Shown one piece after another: positions 12,410-25,104 of a stretch of 64,000 bases of DNA. The translations under genes and the position numbers were made by a program. Each line of letters opens with the position of its first letter. The first letter of the stretch is position 1. The notes beneath the pieces are model-generated. The model was given only the letters and a program-made list of their open reading frames with translations. It did no database searches and was not told where the DNA came from. This DNA comes from Liolophura sinensis (Eukaryota > Mollusca > Polyplacophora > Chitonida > Chitonidae). The stretch is taken from NCBI RefSeq assembly GCF_032854445.1, contig NC_088302.1, forward strand, positions 29,977,979 through 30,041,978, given 5' to 3'.

Positions 12410-12570
12410 CCCAAGAATCTTTAGAGCAGGATGTAGCTTCAGGTGATGGGACTTCCAACAGTGAGGCACATGAGGTAAGAGTTCAATCCTGGACCCCGGC
12501 CAATAAATAAACCAAGAAAACTTAACACTCTTACAAGTGAAAAATCTTTGAGTACGGTGTTAACCAAAAT
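12410..12570 (+). repeat. Degenerate SINE-like remnant
   Basis: A B-box-like GAGTTCAATCC is followed by ACAAGTGAAAAATCTTTGAGT and a TACGGTGTTAA stretch. These recall the 3' third of SINE A (GTGAAATATTCTTGAGTACG), but the match is weak. Confidence 0.4.
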
Positions 12571-13799
12571 TCAGATTAGGAAATGAAATGCTGTGATGAT
12601 GTACAAGTGTAGAATTTAGCAAAAGTTATTCATCATAAGTTTGAGAAATGAACGTTTTAAGAATAACAAGGGTACTGGGTATATTAAATTCAAACTGGTA
12701 CATTCGCCATAGGTATAGAATGAGAAACCCAGGTAACCAGTCTATATCAAATCAGTTTTTCTCTGCTGGAAAGAAGCAAATAGTATTGTAACAACACATG
12801 CACAACCAAAAATGCTGGTCGACAAAGCTCGTTCCTTGCACAAAATATAAGTGCAAATGTTTCACTAAACAGACACGCTGCACAGCTCCCAAGCTTTGTA
12901 AAAGTTATTACGAAAAACAACTATTACAGAAAAAATTGTTTCTCGCTATCACCAGAAGGTAGCTTGTGTTCAGTACCTGGACATCGGAGAGTTGTTGTGT
13001 ATTATTAATACCGGTATGTTTCTTTGGAACTCTCCTGTTTGGAGGGGAATTTTGAAGTTACTCCACATCTGATCAGGCCTTGGGCACATGAAGAATTTGC
13101 TAGCAAGCATTTCCGTCCCGTCATTTAAATGTTGTGCTGAACTGCGAGCTACCATCGTGTAAGTTCATAAACATTGTTGTGCACTTGGCCAACAGTGTAA
13201 AATAGCCAAGGAAGTTGTGACATGGACGATCGATGATGTGAACCGTGACATTTTACACCACCATGAAATCGTAGATGTACTGTAATTCATTGACAAGGTG
13301 TTGTCAGCTTGTTTTAGTGTTCAACATAAAGGTTAGGAAATCACAACAGTAAAATTAAGTTCCTTAAGTTGAACAAAGCTGTATTGCAAGGTATGTGCTA
13401 GAGAGTTGTTCTGCTCATGATCGTACTTAATATATGTATACGAGTCCCGCCAAGGTAAACCATTAAGGGGAGACGACTCCCACAAGTTCATGTTTTTTTG
13501 TCGCAGTTTTGTCTCCATTTATTACAGCCTTTTACCATACATCACATCAAACCACATCCTGTGTAACCAGTACGGCTCCTCACAAGATGTACCCTTGGTA
13601 CATGAGAATAAAGAAAGTGAACTTCATCCACGTGTTGGTGTGTGTCGGTTATCTGTCTGCTATCACTCCGGAGTAGCAAGAGGCAGTACAAGGATGGAAG
13701 CTTAGTCTTGTGAACCCAGCTTACATTATTTAAGCAAACATCGAGCTGACTGGAGTTTTTCTGCTTGGTTGTTGACAGATGTTTGTATGTTTTAACAAA

Positions 13800-13884
13800 T
13801 TCCTCCTATCATAAATCTGTCGTCATATGACTGAAAAGTTGTGAAGTAAGTTGTTAAACACCAAGCATTCATTCATTCACTTAA
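13800..13884 (+). mobile_element. SINE family B, 3' fragment
   Basis: CATATGACTGAAAAGTTGTG through TTGTTAAACACCAAGCATTC and CATTCATTCACTT matches the end of the full copies at 1127-1484 and 17891-18250. Confidence 0.65.
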
Positions 13885-13967
13885 GTTAAGATTTGTCTTC
13901 CAACTAAGTGTGATAAGATGTTACGATCGAGTGCCTTTTTGATGAATGCTGATTATCCCTGGTAAAG

Positions 13968-14096
13968 TAAGTGCTGGACAGTTTGTAAATGCTGGACAGT
14001 TTGTAAATGCTGGACAGTTTGTAAATGCTGGACAGTTTGTAAATGCTGAACAGTTTGTAAATGCTGGACAGTTTGTAAATGCTGGATAGTTTGTAA
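13968..14096. repeat. 18-bp minisatellite
   Basis: About seven tandem copies of GTAAATGCTGGACAGTTT. Because 18 is a multiple of three, it creates a spurious repetitive reading frame on the minus strand. Confidence 0.9.
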
Positions 14097-14099
14097 ATC

Positions 14100-16320
14100 C
14101 TTAGGGGAATAAAACCTTGTATATGTAAGTATATTGTTCAAAAAGTCATATACGTGCATATGTCTTAATTTGCAGTCCTTAAACAGAGAAAGAATCTGGT
14201 CAGGTTGTAAAACCACATGCCCATTGTTTGCATAAAACAAGCATAATTAATTAATATGGACTTTATAACTGCATATACTAAGTTTGAGGAGATGTCACAA
14301 GTTTTGCCAGCAGGCAAATTGAAACCCATTTTTTTCATATATGACTCATTAAGGGCATGTCTAAGGTTTACCCATTAGATACTTGAACCTGATTATGAAC
14401 TGGTTTACCAGTTTTTGTTAAACGCTAATTATTATGACTTTTTCACTCCGTTTCTCAGCCAAAACATAAAGTTCATCAGAGCTCTGTTTCTGCTGTACAG
14501 ACTGGTAAATCAGGATTGGGCAGAATTAAAGGCTGAGGATAAATTCATAGTTCATGCGTAAGAAGTTACAACGCACACTCCCATTCTTAAACAATCCTCA
14601 CACTTTAGCGTGAATAATGCAGAACAGGATCTGTACTTCGTTCACACCAGAATTTCTTCCCATGACCAAAAGATTACAAGCACGTGAAATGTAACCATGT
14701 AATCCAGGTGAATACGAGAAAGTTGTCAAAGTATTCATGAAGAAATGCTCGGGTGTATAACAAATAAAAGCGTAACAAACTAATATAAGACATGAAAAAT
14801 GTTTATTCTTGTGAAACTATGCCATTCTGGCTGCACTGAAATAAACATGCCACATCAGGTAAAAACAAAACAGGAAAATCCTAATATATGTGATGGTACA
14901 CTGTAGATTATAACATTATGGCAATGACTGACTTAATTAACATATATTCTGTGTTAAATGTAATCATGAACACATTCGAACGTGTATTCAACTTATGTCT
15001 TACATAAACACATGGACTTGCAAAAAAGATAAAAAACGATTCTCATGACTGGCTAACAAAAGAAATTATGGGCATCATCACATAAATTATGACTTCACAA
15101 AAGAACTGATTATCATAATATTTAATGCTGCAGTTGAGACCATTACTTGCATGTGTGTGTGTTCCCAACACATGCTGGCCACATATTTTGCTCACTTTGT
15201 AACATACTGGTATACCATCCAAAACATGCTGGCCACGTCTTTTTACTCACTTTGTAACATACTTGTATACCATCCAAAACATGCTGGCCACATCTTTTAC
15301 TCACTTTGTAACATACTAGTATACCATCCAAAACATGCTGGCCACATCTTTTACTCACTTTGTAACATACTAGTATACCATCCAAAACATGCTGGCCACA
15401 TCTTTTACTCACTTTGTAACATACTAGTATACCATCCAACACTAACTGGCTACATAATTCATTCATTTTGTAACCTACATTTTGTACATACACTTACGTA
15501 GTGTATAACAGCCTTTCTTCAGTGCATCAAAGATTCCTAAATCCACATGCCAGTGATCAGCATTTCTGAACACTCGTGTTCATAGAATCACATGATTTAT
15601 GCACCTCATGATTTATACACCTCACATGATTTATACACCTCTGCAGATTCAGTTACTGTGGCATTATGCATGTAAGCTAATGCGATATAAGTGGTAATAA
15701 ATGCAGTATACCAGTACAGGGTTAAATAAATGCTTGTGTAAAACATAACAAATTATGCCGAACAAGCTCCCTTGACTTCTACAAAGTCTCAGTAACCTTA
15801 TAGGTAAAAACCTGTGTAAGAGGAGACACAAGATCGATAGGCAAAAAAATTTACATTATTTAACAAAATGAAAATGTTCATACATCATGGATTCAAAAAT
15901 AAAAGTGTAAAGTTTGTCCTGGGCAGATTATATATTTATCCTATGGGTTGGTGATAATATATTGGCTCAAGGAAAAAATGATCCCTAATACTTTTCCAGC
16001 CGATTCCTAATCCGAAAAAATGGGTATATAAAATCATTGGTTTTGCTGCTAAGAGCTGTTCACTCAAATCACCGTCAATTTACGACCAGAAAACATATAA
16101 AACATTGCCAGTGACTAATAACAATAATGCATCTACATGCACTGTGTTTCGCCTAAAATTTTGTCCATGACTTGTTACTCATTTTGCCTGAATGGCAGAG
16201 TTTTGTTGATTTTATGAAATTGATTTGAGGCTTCTTTGTAAAGTAGTATGATATTTTTCTTGCAGCATGTAAGTTTCTTTTATAATACCGCTACCAACAG
16301 TAAAATAATATTTTATGAAC
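14100..16320. other. Intergenic stretch downstream of AMZ
   Basis: AT-rich sequence holding the 54-bp array and a short repeat of CATGATTTATACACCTC near 15592-15640. I see no supported gene. Confidence 0.45.
15168..15470. repeat. 54-55-bp minisatellite
   Basis: About five copies of a unit containing ACATGCTGGCCACATCTTTT, ACTCACTTTGTAACATACT and TATACCATCCAAA. Units start at 15171, 15225 and 15280. A length near 54 keeps long frames open on both strands (116 codons each), and these I regard as artefacts. Confidence 0.9.
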
Positions 16321-16326
16321 TTTATT
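16321..16326 (-). terminator. Candidate polyadenylation signal of archaemetzincin gene
   Basis: TTTATT on the plus strand reads AATAAA on the gene strand, about 0.5 kb past the stop at 16834. The call rests on position and hexamer only. Confidence 0.3.
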
Positions 16327-16833
16327 TTAAAAAAATGTACTCTTTGAGGCAAATTTTTAGAGCAAATACAGTACTTCAAAATGTGTGTCCCATCAGTTGT
16401 GTATGATCCATGGTACACGTAACAGTTGTAAAAATAAGTGTAAAATGTTAATAATGACAAGATAGCTCAGCAAAGGTCATGGTTTGTAATTTTTCTGACA
16501 CCAAAGATTCAGAATTATAAGGGGTCTGTCAGGTCATTTTTGTTTGGTTGCATGTATCGTTGAATTCCTTTAATGTAGATTTTGGGACTTCTGGAAGTCA
16601 CAAACTGCTGAGAAAACTCTCCAGTTTGCATCTGAGTAGGGTGGGTGAAAAGTTATGTCTAAAACAGTCTGCTCTGTGGCTTCTTGTCATTGTTGTATGT
16701 TAGTAAGTCTCAGACTAGTCGGGTGAGGAATATGTCTGATCGGAGCATGATAAACATGATAACTTCTAACCAAATGACCAGATCTCTCCTTGTAAATAAA
16801 TAAGTCTTGTATAAAGTTACAATTTTTACAATA

Positions 16834-17143
16834 TCAGACTTCGTCGTATGGAGCAAGCTGTTTGAGACGCCGCCGGAACCAATCATGAGCCTTGTTTACC
16901 TCGTGCTTTTCTGCGAAATCTGTGAGCGCTCTATAGCGCTCCACAATGTCAAACTGACAAGAGAAGTGAAGTTTACGTAGACACGCTGGGCACATATGTA
17001 GAGGGCGCTCATCTGCTTCCTTCAAGTGGTTTGATCCATTCATCAAACACTCGTAGTAGACGCAGTGTTTCATGCCGAACATGTGACAGATCTCATGACA
17101 CATGACCTTACAGGAGCGCATCAGTAGATTGTTCAAACTGTCC
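16834..17143 (-). CDS. AMZ2: Archaemetzincin exon 4 (zinc-binding motif)
   Basis: Acceptor ATATTTCAG, stop TGA at 16834-16836. It encodes LLMRSCKVMCHEICHMFG, then the Cys-rich CLMNGSNHLKEAD and CPACLRKL segments, and the IVERYRAL helix. All metal ligands of the family are present. Confidence 0.95.
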
Positions 17144-19724
17144 CTGAAATATCATATGCAAAGTTGTCATTAAAAATACATATGTTTATGTACATATATG
17201 TATGTACATTCAAATATCGTAAACATTTTCAATATTACTGACTATCACATTATACATCAGCCATGAAGTCAGCCAGGGGCCTCCACGGCACAGTTGGTTA
17301 GCGCACTAGCGCCGCGTAATGCGCCTAGGAGCTTCTCACCAATTCGGTCGCTGTTTGTCCAGCTCATGCCGGCTTCCTCTACGGCCGTATGTGGGAACAT
17401 CTGCCAGCAACCTGCAGATGGTCGTGGGTTTCCCTGGGCCGTGCTCTGTTTCCTCCCACCCTAATGCAGGCCACCGTCGTATAAGGGAAATATTCTTCGG
17501 TACGGTGTGTGACACCAATCGAATAAATAAATAAACGTATTCATAATTTATTTATTTGATTGGTATTTTATGCCGTACTCAAGAATATTTCACTTATGAG
17601 ACGGTGGTCACCATCATGGTGGGAGGAAAGTAAGCAGAGCCCGGGAGAAACCCACGGCCATCCGTAGGTTCCGGGCAGACCTTCCCGTGTACATGTACGG
17701 CTGGAGAGGAAGCCATCATGAGCTGGACTTGGAACTCACAGCGACCGTATTGGTGGGAGGCTCCTGGGTCATTACGCTGCGCTGGCATGCTATAATCCCC
17801 TTGGCCCCAAGTATATATAATCAATGGCATTAATCATATACAGCCCTTCTAAAGTATATAACAAAGTAAACAGGCTTTAAATATTATAACCAGCCCCTGT
17901 TAGCACAGTGGGTAGAGCGTCCGCTTCGGGAGCGGTAGACCCGGGTCAATCCTGGGTCGAGTCACACCTAAGATTTTAAAAGAGGAAGTTGTAACTTCCT
18001 CGCTTGGCATTCAGCATGAAGGGGATAGTGCAATGACTGGTTGACCCATATCAGTATAATGGCTCGGGCGGGCTGGCTTACTTGCCTTGGGTAAGGCATC
18101 TCGGTGAAGCAGCACTAGATAAAAGAGCGGTGGAAATTGGTCCTGCATCAAAGAGGCTCATTACATGCACTCATAGGATTCCTTCATCATCATATGACTT
18201 AAACATTGTTAAGTACGACATTAAACCCCAAGCACTCACTCACTCACTCACATATTATACATGGCCAAACACAATTTAGCAACTCAAAATAATTATTGTC
18301 AAGGAAATTGTCCATTATCATCCAATGAAAACGTGTAGACTTACATGTGCATAATACCCAGCTATAGGACAACCCTTGGTTGCTAAAACTGCTTTTACCT
18401 GAATTCCTCAACCATTTGCACATAAAAAAGGAACTTAATGTGCAATTTAGACATATTTTTAATTTGATTTTGGAGACAAAATACATTGGTTGAATTGGAC
18501 TATTTCAAAAAGTATAATTTTATCAGTCAATACAGAATAATGCCTTCAGAATATGCTTGAAAAAACATCTTGCAAACATGTGAAATGGGGAAAGAATTAC
18601 AGCAGACTGAAATGGAGCAGTGTACAGTCCTATAAAGTTTACAACCTCCTTAGAAGACTAGTGACCTTGACCAATGAGGTCATGGCATCGAAAGGATGGT
18701 CAAATTGCTATATAGCGAAGAGCAGTGATACCCTAGCTTTGGGCCCTTCAACACTTAAACAAAGGTTAAAATCCTTGTCACAAATTAATACTTAAATTTT
18801 GCTACTTGGAACTGAAATTTTGATACTTTTGTAAAAAGAACATTTATGAGGCAGTGTCAAGATTTTTAACTTCTAGGCCCCAAAAATTAGCTCTAAAATT
18901 GTATTTCAGATTTTGACTGCAGACTCCAGTTTGCTTGATAAACCTTTGGCTCGTATATTTCAAGCAATTTTAGCCCTAAGTCACAAATTCCAAGTCCTTA
19001 AAAAGCCAAACTGAAAACAGGAAAGAACAGAAATTGTGGTCAGCATATTATTCTCCTGTAAAGAATCAGTGTATAAGTTTTCAACTTCCTGGTGAAAATG
19101 CCTTTGATAAGCCAATACCAAATCTTACCTTAACTAGTTAGACATACCTGTCCACTTTCACCTGAGTTGTTTTCTGGTCTCCAAACGTTGACAAATACCT
19201 TGCCAGGGAGTAAACTCCACAGCGCTTGATGAGATTGGCCAGACCAAACACGAAGTTCCAGCTGTCTCTTGGATACATGTCACACATTGTTATCCCTGCC
19301 AGACAGAAGGCGTCTGCTGGAAGCAGCAGCTCCAGTTTCTTCAGTATAACACCTGCATCCACCTGTACGGTGCCAGACAGGTGGTTGTCCCTGTACGGAA
19401 TCTGAGACTTTATGTTGATCGGTTTCAAAATCTTCACAGGTAGCCCGAAAAACATTGAAGCATAAGTCCTTAGAAGTCGTAAAATATCCTTTGGCACCGG
19501 ATCTTCGAAGAACACCAGAGGTAACAAGTAGATTTTCTTCCTTGGAAGTGCTGGGATGTTTTTGGGAATGCGGAGAAATTCTGAAAATGTTTGACCAGGT
19601 TCGTTGTGGAAGGACATCCAATCATAATCACCAGGAGCCTGCTTAGCCATGAACAGGGTAGGATCTGCCCCAGAGAGAGAACACAGCTACATGAATGACC
19701 TCCCTTGATATTTAAGTGAAATTA

Positions 19725-19757
<33 letters not shown>

Positions 19758-19790
19758 TCCAAAAATCTTCATGTGGATATATATATATAT

Positions 19791-19825
<35 letters not shown>

Positions 19826-19942
19826 CACATATATATATATATACACATGAAGATTATCTATATATATATTTTATACACATAAAATACACATGAAGATTTT
19901 TGGAAATCTTGTATATATAAGATATATAATTATATATATAAG

Positions 19943-19983
<41 letters not shown>

Positions 19984-22900
19984 ACACATGAAGATTTTTG
20001 GAATTATAAGTGAACATATGGTTTGGATTTTCAAAATAAGAATCGAATATACATCTTATTTTTCTCTCTTATTCAATATGAAGAAGTTTTTCTTTTCAGT
20101 GAAGTCTGTAATATTTAGAATATTGTTCACAGTAATCATACGTGAAGAACACTAGTGATTTTGAGACAATCATGACAGGCAGCAAATCAGGCCATTGTCA
20201 AGAACTTTTCATTTGCCCAAAAGCAGTTAGTACTGTACATGAAGGCCTCCAATTTATAAAACCACCAACTTTTAGAAAGTCTCAAACTTTCATCACTTGA
20301 AGAGGTAGTGGTGTAATGATAGATGTGTTTTCAGTACACAGGTAAACCCACAAACCAGGTGTGACAGCTTTGAGTAGATCCCTGAAGAATGCCCTGTCCT
20401 TAGTGCAGTAGGCATCTTTGTGTTTTATGGAGTACAGCCGTTCTCGCTTCACTACCTGGACCTCATTCTGGTAAAGAAACAAGTTACATTAGGACATTAA
20501 CTATGAGGACAAACATCAGTCTTCAGATCTAATATGAACCTGTAGATTCTAGTATGTTACCTAAACAAGCATACTTCCAAATGTGTTTCTAAGGACCTTG
20601 CTGACTCAGTCAGCTTAATGCTTTCGAGGGGCCCTCAGTAGCCCAGAAACCTCCCATCTACGCCGGTCGCTGTGAGTTCAAGTCCAGCTCATGCTGGCTT
20701 CCTCTCCGGTCGTACGTGGGAAGATCTTGCAGCAACCTGTGGATTTTCATGGGTTTCCCTCGGACTCTGCCTGGTTTCCTCCCACAATAATGCTGGCTGC
20801 TGTCATATAAGTTTAACATTCTTAAGTTTGGCATAAAACACAACTCAAATAAATAAATAAATAAATTAAAGCTTACATGGTGGTTTGAATTGTGAGATTT
20901 GGCAGGAAGAGGCACTGGTTTCCTTCGCCCACTCTAATTACTGTATTGCTGAGCATCTTTCAAGTGGCACATTTTGCTAGATTCCAACTGAACTATCCAT
21001 CTTATGAATGAAAAGAGTTTTTTGTGAAGTTCGAATTAATTTGTTAATTAGAAGAAGACTGATTTTTCATGAGTAAAACTTAAGTATCAGTTTACGGAAT
21101 TTGAGTGCTTTTGAATATGCATTGTTAAATACCAAACTCTAGGTGAAAGACACACGGTAATCCTCCAGCCATGAACCTGACATGTCATTAAACATCATCC
21201 AAAAAAGTAAGCCAAATGCCATAATTACTGAACCTTTTCAACCACCTCAGTGACCAATATTTTGAAACATTCTGAGAGAACTATGGGGTGTAGAGAAATA
21301 ATCTGCACAGTTTTATGAAGCTTGCATCTGTACTGACAGACAAATCATTTTTGGTTTCATTTTTATAATAACTGTATGCATAAATTCTGCTGAAAAACTG
21401 CTTTAGTGGTTAAAACAGGTTGAAGATTCACAATAGTGTATTTCATGTGAAGTTCGATATGTAAACATGCGTTTTTGGAGGTACATAAAGGCCTTAAAAT
21501 GATATATTTTTTTTGTAACCCTTATGTTTCTGTGAATCAGATTTTACACAAAACCTTACAGTAAAGTGGAGGAATCAATCAGAAAGCAAAATGTGTCGCC
21601 TGAAACTTCAAAACTTTACGTGAAATGCAATACACATGTTTAAATTCTTATTTTCAACAGAACTCCCAGAATCAGGCTAAAAAGCAATAACTTAGTAAAA
21701 TAAAATAAATTCTGGTCTTAAGCCTGAAGCTTTATTAATTAATGCAGACAAAATATTTTTAACAAATCTCCATTTAACTTTTCATCGCCTCTAAATTTAA
21801 CGTCAAGGCAGTACAATAAATTAATGACTTGCAGTTTACGTTATATTTCCACATATCAACATAAATGGTTATTAAAAATGAAATCATCCAACCTATGACC
21901 TAACTCCTTTTCGTTGTGAATTTACAAGGGCATGATGTTGAAAAGCTGCCTGACACCATTTCTTATTATATCTGCTGAACTCAAGTTCACCAAAAAAATG
22001 CATGAAAAGGGGTAATTTTATTTCTGTAAAGGCTCTAGGCTAAGCTTTATATCCAGTTCACAGGGATGAATCATAATACACCAGATTTTGACAAAAGGAT
22101 AACCTCTGGGATTATTTACAGACCTGTATATAGTACAAACATATGCCAGATAGACAGCACAGGGGCGTGTCCCTCTCAATGCATCAGCTACCATACACAC
22201 TGTAAAATATCTATACACGGTCTTAACCTAATTCTACCAATATTGTTGTAGGTTCACATCTAAACTGCAAAGATAAAAAAAAAAAATGTTTTAACACCTG
22301 TATTCTAAATCAAAGAAAGTCAGAGGTGCATGTAAATTTCAAATTATCATGATGATTAATGATGTAAAAAACATTTTTGTATAATTTTTCTACAACTTAG
22401 TTATTTGGATAAACTAGTGTAACTGTACTTAATGGCTTTTTCCATGCAAAGCAGCTGATGTCACAATTATACAGCTCAAAGAAAGACTTTTGATTACATT
22501 AGCACTACATGTGTAATTAATAGATCTCAAATTCTGTGTAGTTATATTAAAATATAAACCAAATATTTGTGAATGTCACCACTTATTATCAACAAAAGAC
22601 ACTTTTCCTCAGTTTGGAATTTTCGACTACTTCTGAACCATATTTTGTGAAAATACACCCCAAGTAAGTGTCATTAATGATGAAAAAAAATCTAATATCA
22701 CTTGTATATAGAGTTTCTAAATCTGGTTCACTTCGGGAACTTTTACTGTGACAGTCAATCCTTCCTGAAAAAGGAAAATTCATTCATGTTCTGTGAAATT
22801 AGTATGAGAAATACCACCCACATAATGTACCTTATACCTCTTTTCATGTCAAACCCTCAAGCACTCAATAAGTCTATTGCACTCAAGCTTGCCTTTTTAA

Positions 22901-25043
22901 TGTTGTAAACCTTACAGTATAACAAGGTCTTTTCAGTCAGGCCACTCGCTGACACGTCTTGTGCATGTATAGCTGTCTGAGGCTTGTACATAAAACTCAC
23001 AGTATGGCTTCCAGATGCCTTTTACGGAATTAAAGCAATTAGGACAGGTAAATACCACTCTATACCTGTCAGGTGTGTGATGTCAACTAGACAGGTAGAC
23101 AAACGAGATCTGGCCAGGTGAGAGCAATTTGGCTACACCTTGTCTCGGGATAAGTCACCCTTTGGGTACATTTTGTATAGCTTTAAGTTAATCAATTCAC
23201 CATTGTGAATCAACAAATGCTGGAAGTATGTCACACGCAGACAACATGTACTGCCAGTTACGCTGAGATACGATACTTATACTTATAGGTTAAATGATAT
23301 ATAAATCAAACAACAGTGCATAATGTCATCGACTTAGTTTGAAAGCTACTCCCTCACATACAACCAATTATAAACTTATAAACCATATAAATGCTAAATT
23401 TACACGGGTAAAAACAAAATTACTTATCCCCTGAAGGAATTAATTTCAGTTTTTAATGAAGCAGTAGGTCATAGATTTTTTTTTTCAGCATTTCAAGGAT
23501 ATGATCAGAGTTTTTCAAAAGACAGATTTCAGTAATTTTAAAGTTACCTTTAGCACACAAGTAGATAAATTACCAAATTAATTACTTCAAACTACATCAA
23601 ACAAAATGTTCAAAGGCTGTAATTAATTAACTTTCCACAGTTTACTTTTTCTATTAACCTTCAAGGAACAGTGTAATAAACATCTTAATGTCAATTGCAA
23701 GGTCAGATTAGCTGTGTGATAAAAAGATTAAGTATCCCCAGATTACTTATAATCATTACTTACAAGTAGACGATAAACACTTCATGATTAATCTCCTGAT
23801 CTGCAAATGTGAGCTGGACTTAAGATTATGATAATCTTTCATATAAGTACGTATACAGGTTGATTTTTCTGTAGAGGTGACAGAGCCATATTTATTAATA
23901 AGAATATGTTTAAGATTTCAGAAGAAAGCTATACAGGTCTGGGTGTTGATACTGACCTCTATTAAAGAGTGAACCATAAATCATATATTCATATACATAT
24001 ATACTTAAAATCTGTGTATAATTTTAATATTAGACTTCTACAGATGTCAGCATGATGAATTTTTTTTTTTTTTTTAGATATTCAAATATCTATAACATGA
24101 AACATAAAATGAGAACAAATGATCCAGTGTCTTTAATTACCTTACAAGCCTTAGATGGTGACACTCAGGTTCTTTTAGCCAGAGGCACGTTGGATTATTC
24201 TGGTCAGCTACGTGGAGACAAGCCGGTTTCCCATGACTTTGTCAAATAACATGTATTTGTAAAGTTGTCAAACATGACTTGACTACATGCTGCGGGCAAG
24301 GGCCTTCGAGATCAATCAACCAAAGACTGTTTACAGCTGCTTTGCCTTATTTATTACTGACACTGCTTATTGTCGTCTAGGGGTCTCTGGCTCAGTTGGT
24401 TAGCGCGCTAGACCCAGGAGTCTCTCACCAATGCGGTCGCTGTGAGTTCAATTCCAGCTCATCCTGGCTTCCTCTCCGACCATACCTGGGAATGTATGCC
24501 AGCAACCTGCGGATGGTAGTGGGTTTGCCCTGGGCTCTGCCTGGTTTCCTTCCACCATAATGCTGGCCATCATCGTATAAATGAAATATTCTTGAGTACG
24601 GCGTAAAACACCAATCAAATAAATAAATAAATTATTGTCGTCTGCAGAGCAGATTACATATATAGTCAACAATTGGCATTATATAAATGTTATTTATTTA
24701 TTAGTATAAATGTATTTTGTCCAAACGATCTGTAACATCTTTTGATCAATTTCAGTAAATGCTTTGCAACATTTATAGCAAGAACTAATGTACAGTTTTG
24801 TACAGTTGTGTGAGCTATGACTAATTCAGAAGGCCTTTTTAATTATTCTATGGATGAAAACATGTGAGAGCTTGCATACAGCAGCCTCCTTCAGTTATAT
24901 ACACCTGATACAACAGCCAGGTAAATATGCCAACATGTGTACATGTATGTGCATGCTCATAACCACATGGTTGAAATTCTGACAAATTTAACTGAGCCTC
25001 ACTTCGATTCTACGCGTAGAGTAAACAACATGAAAACATGCTT

Positions 25044-25104
<61 letters not shown>

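Larger units (their letters stand above)
8696..13960. other. 3' UTR and intergenic stretch without recognisable genes
   Basis: Open frames here are short and show no splice-supported coding pattern. The stretch contains low-complexity A and T tracts and a degenerate SINE-like remnant at 12410-12570 (GAGTTCAATCC, later AGTACGGTGTTAACC). A SINE B 3' fragment lies at 13800-13884. I see no gene. Confidence 0.5.

Noticed and set aside
13953-14240. Repetitive 95-codon minus-strand frame with QTVQHL units
   Set aside because: Artefact of the 18-bp repeat.
15143-15501. Overlapping 116-codon frames on both strands
   Set aside because: Produced by a 54-55-bp tandem array free of stops; no splice or family support.
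17891-17965. Possible functional tRNA gene
   Set aside because: It is the head of SINE B. The arms are mispaired and it continues into the SINE body.
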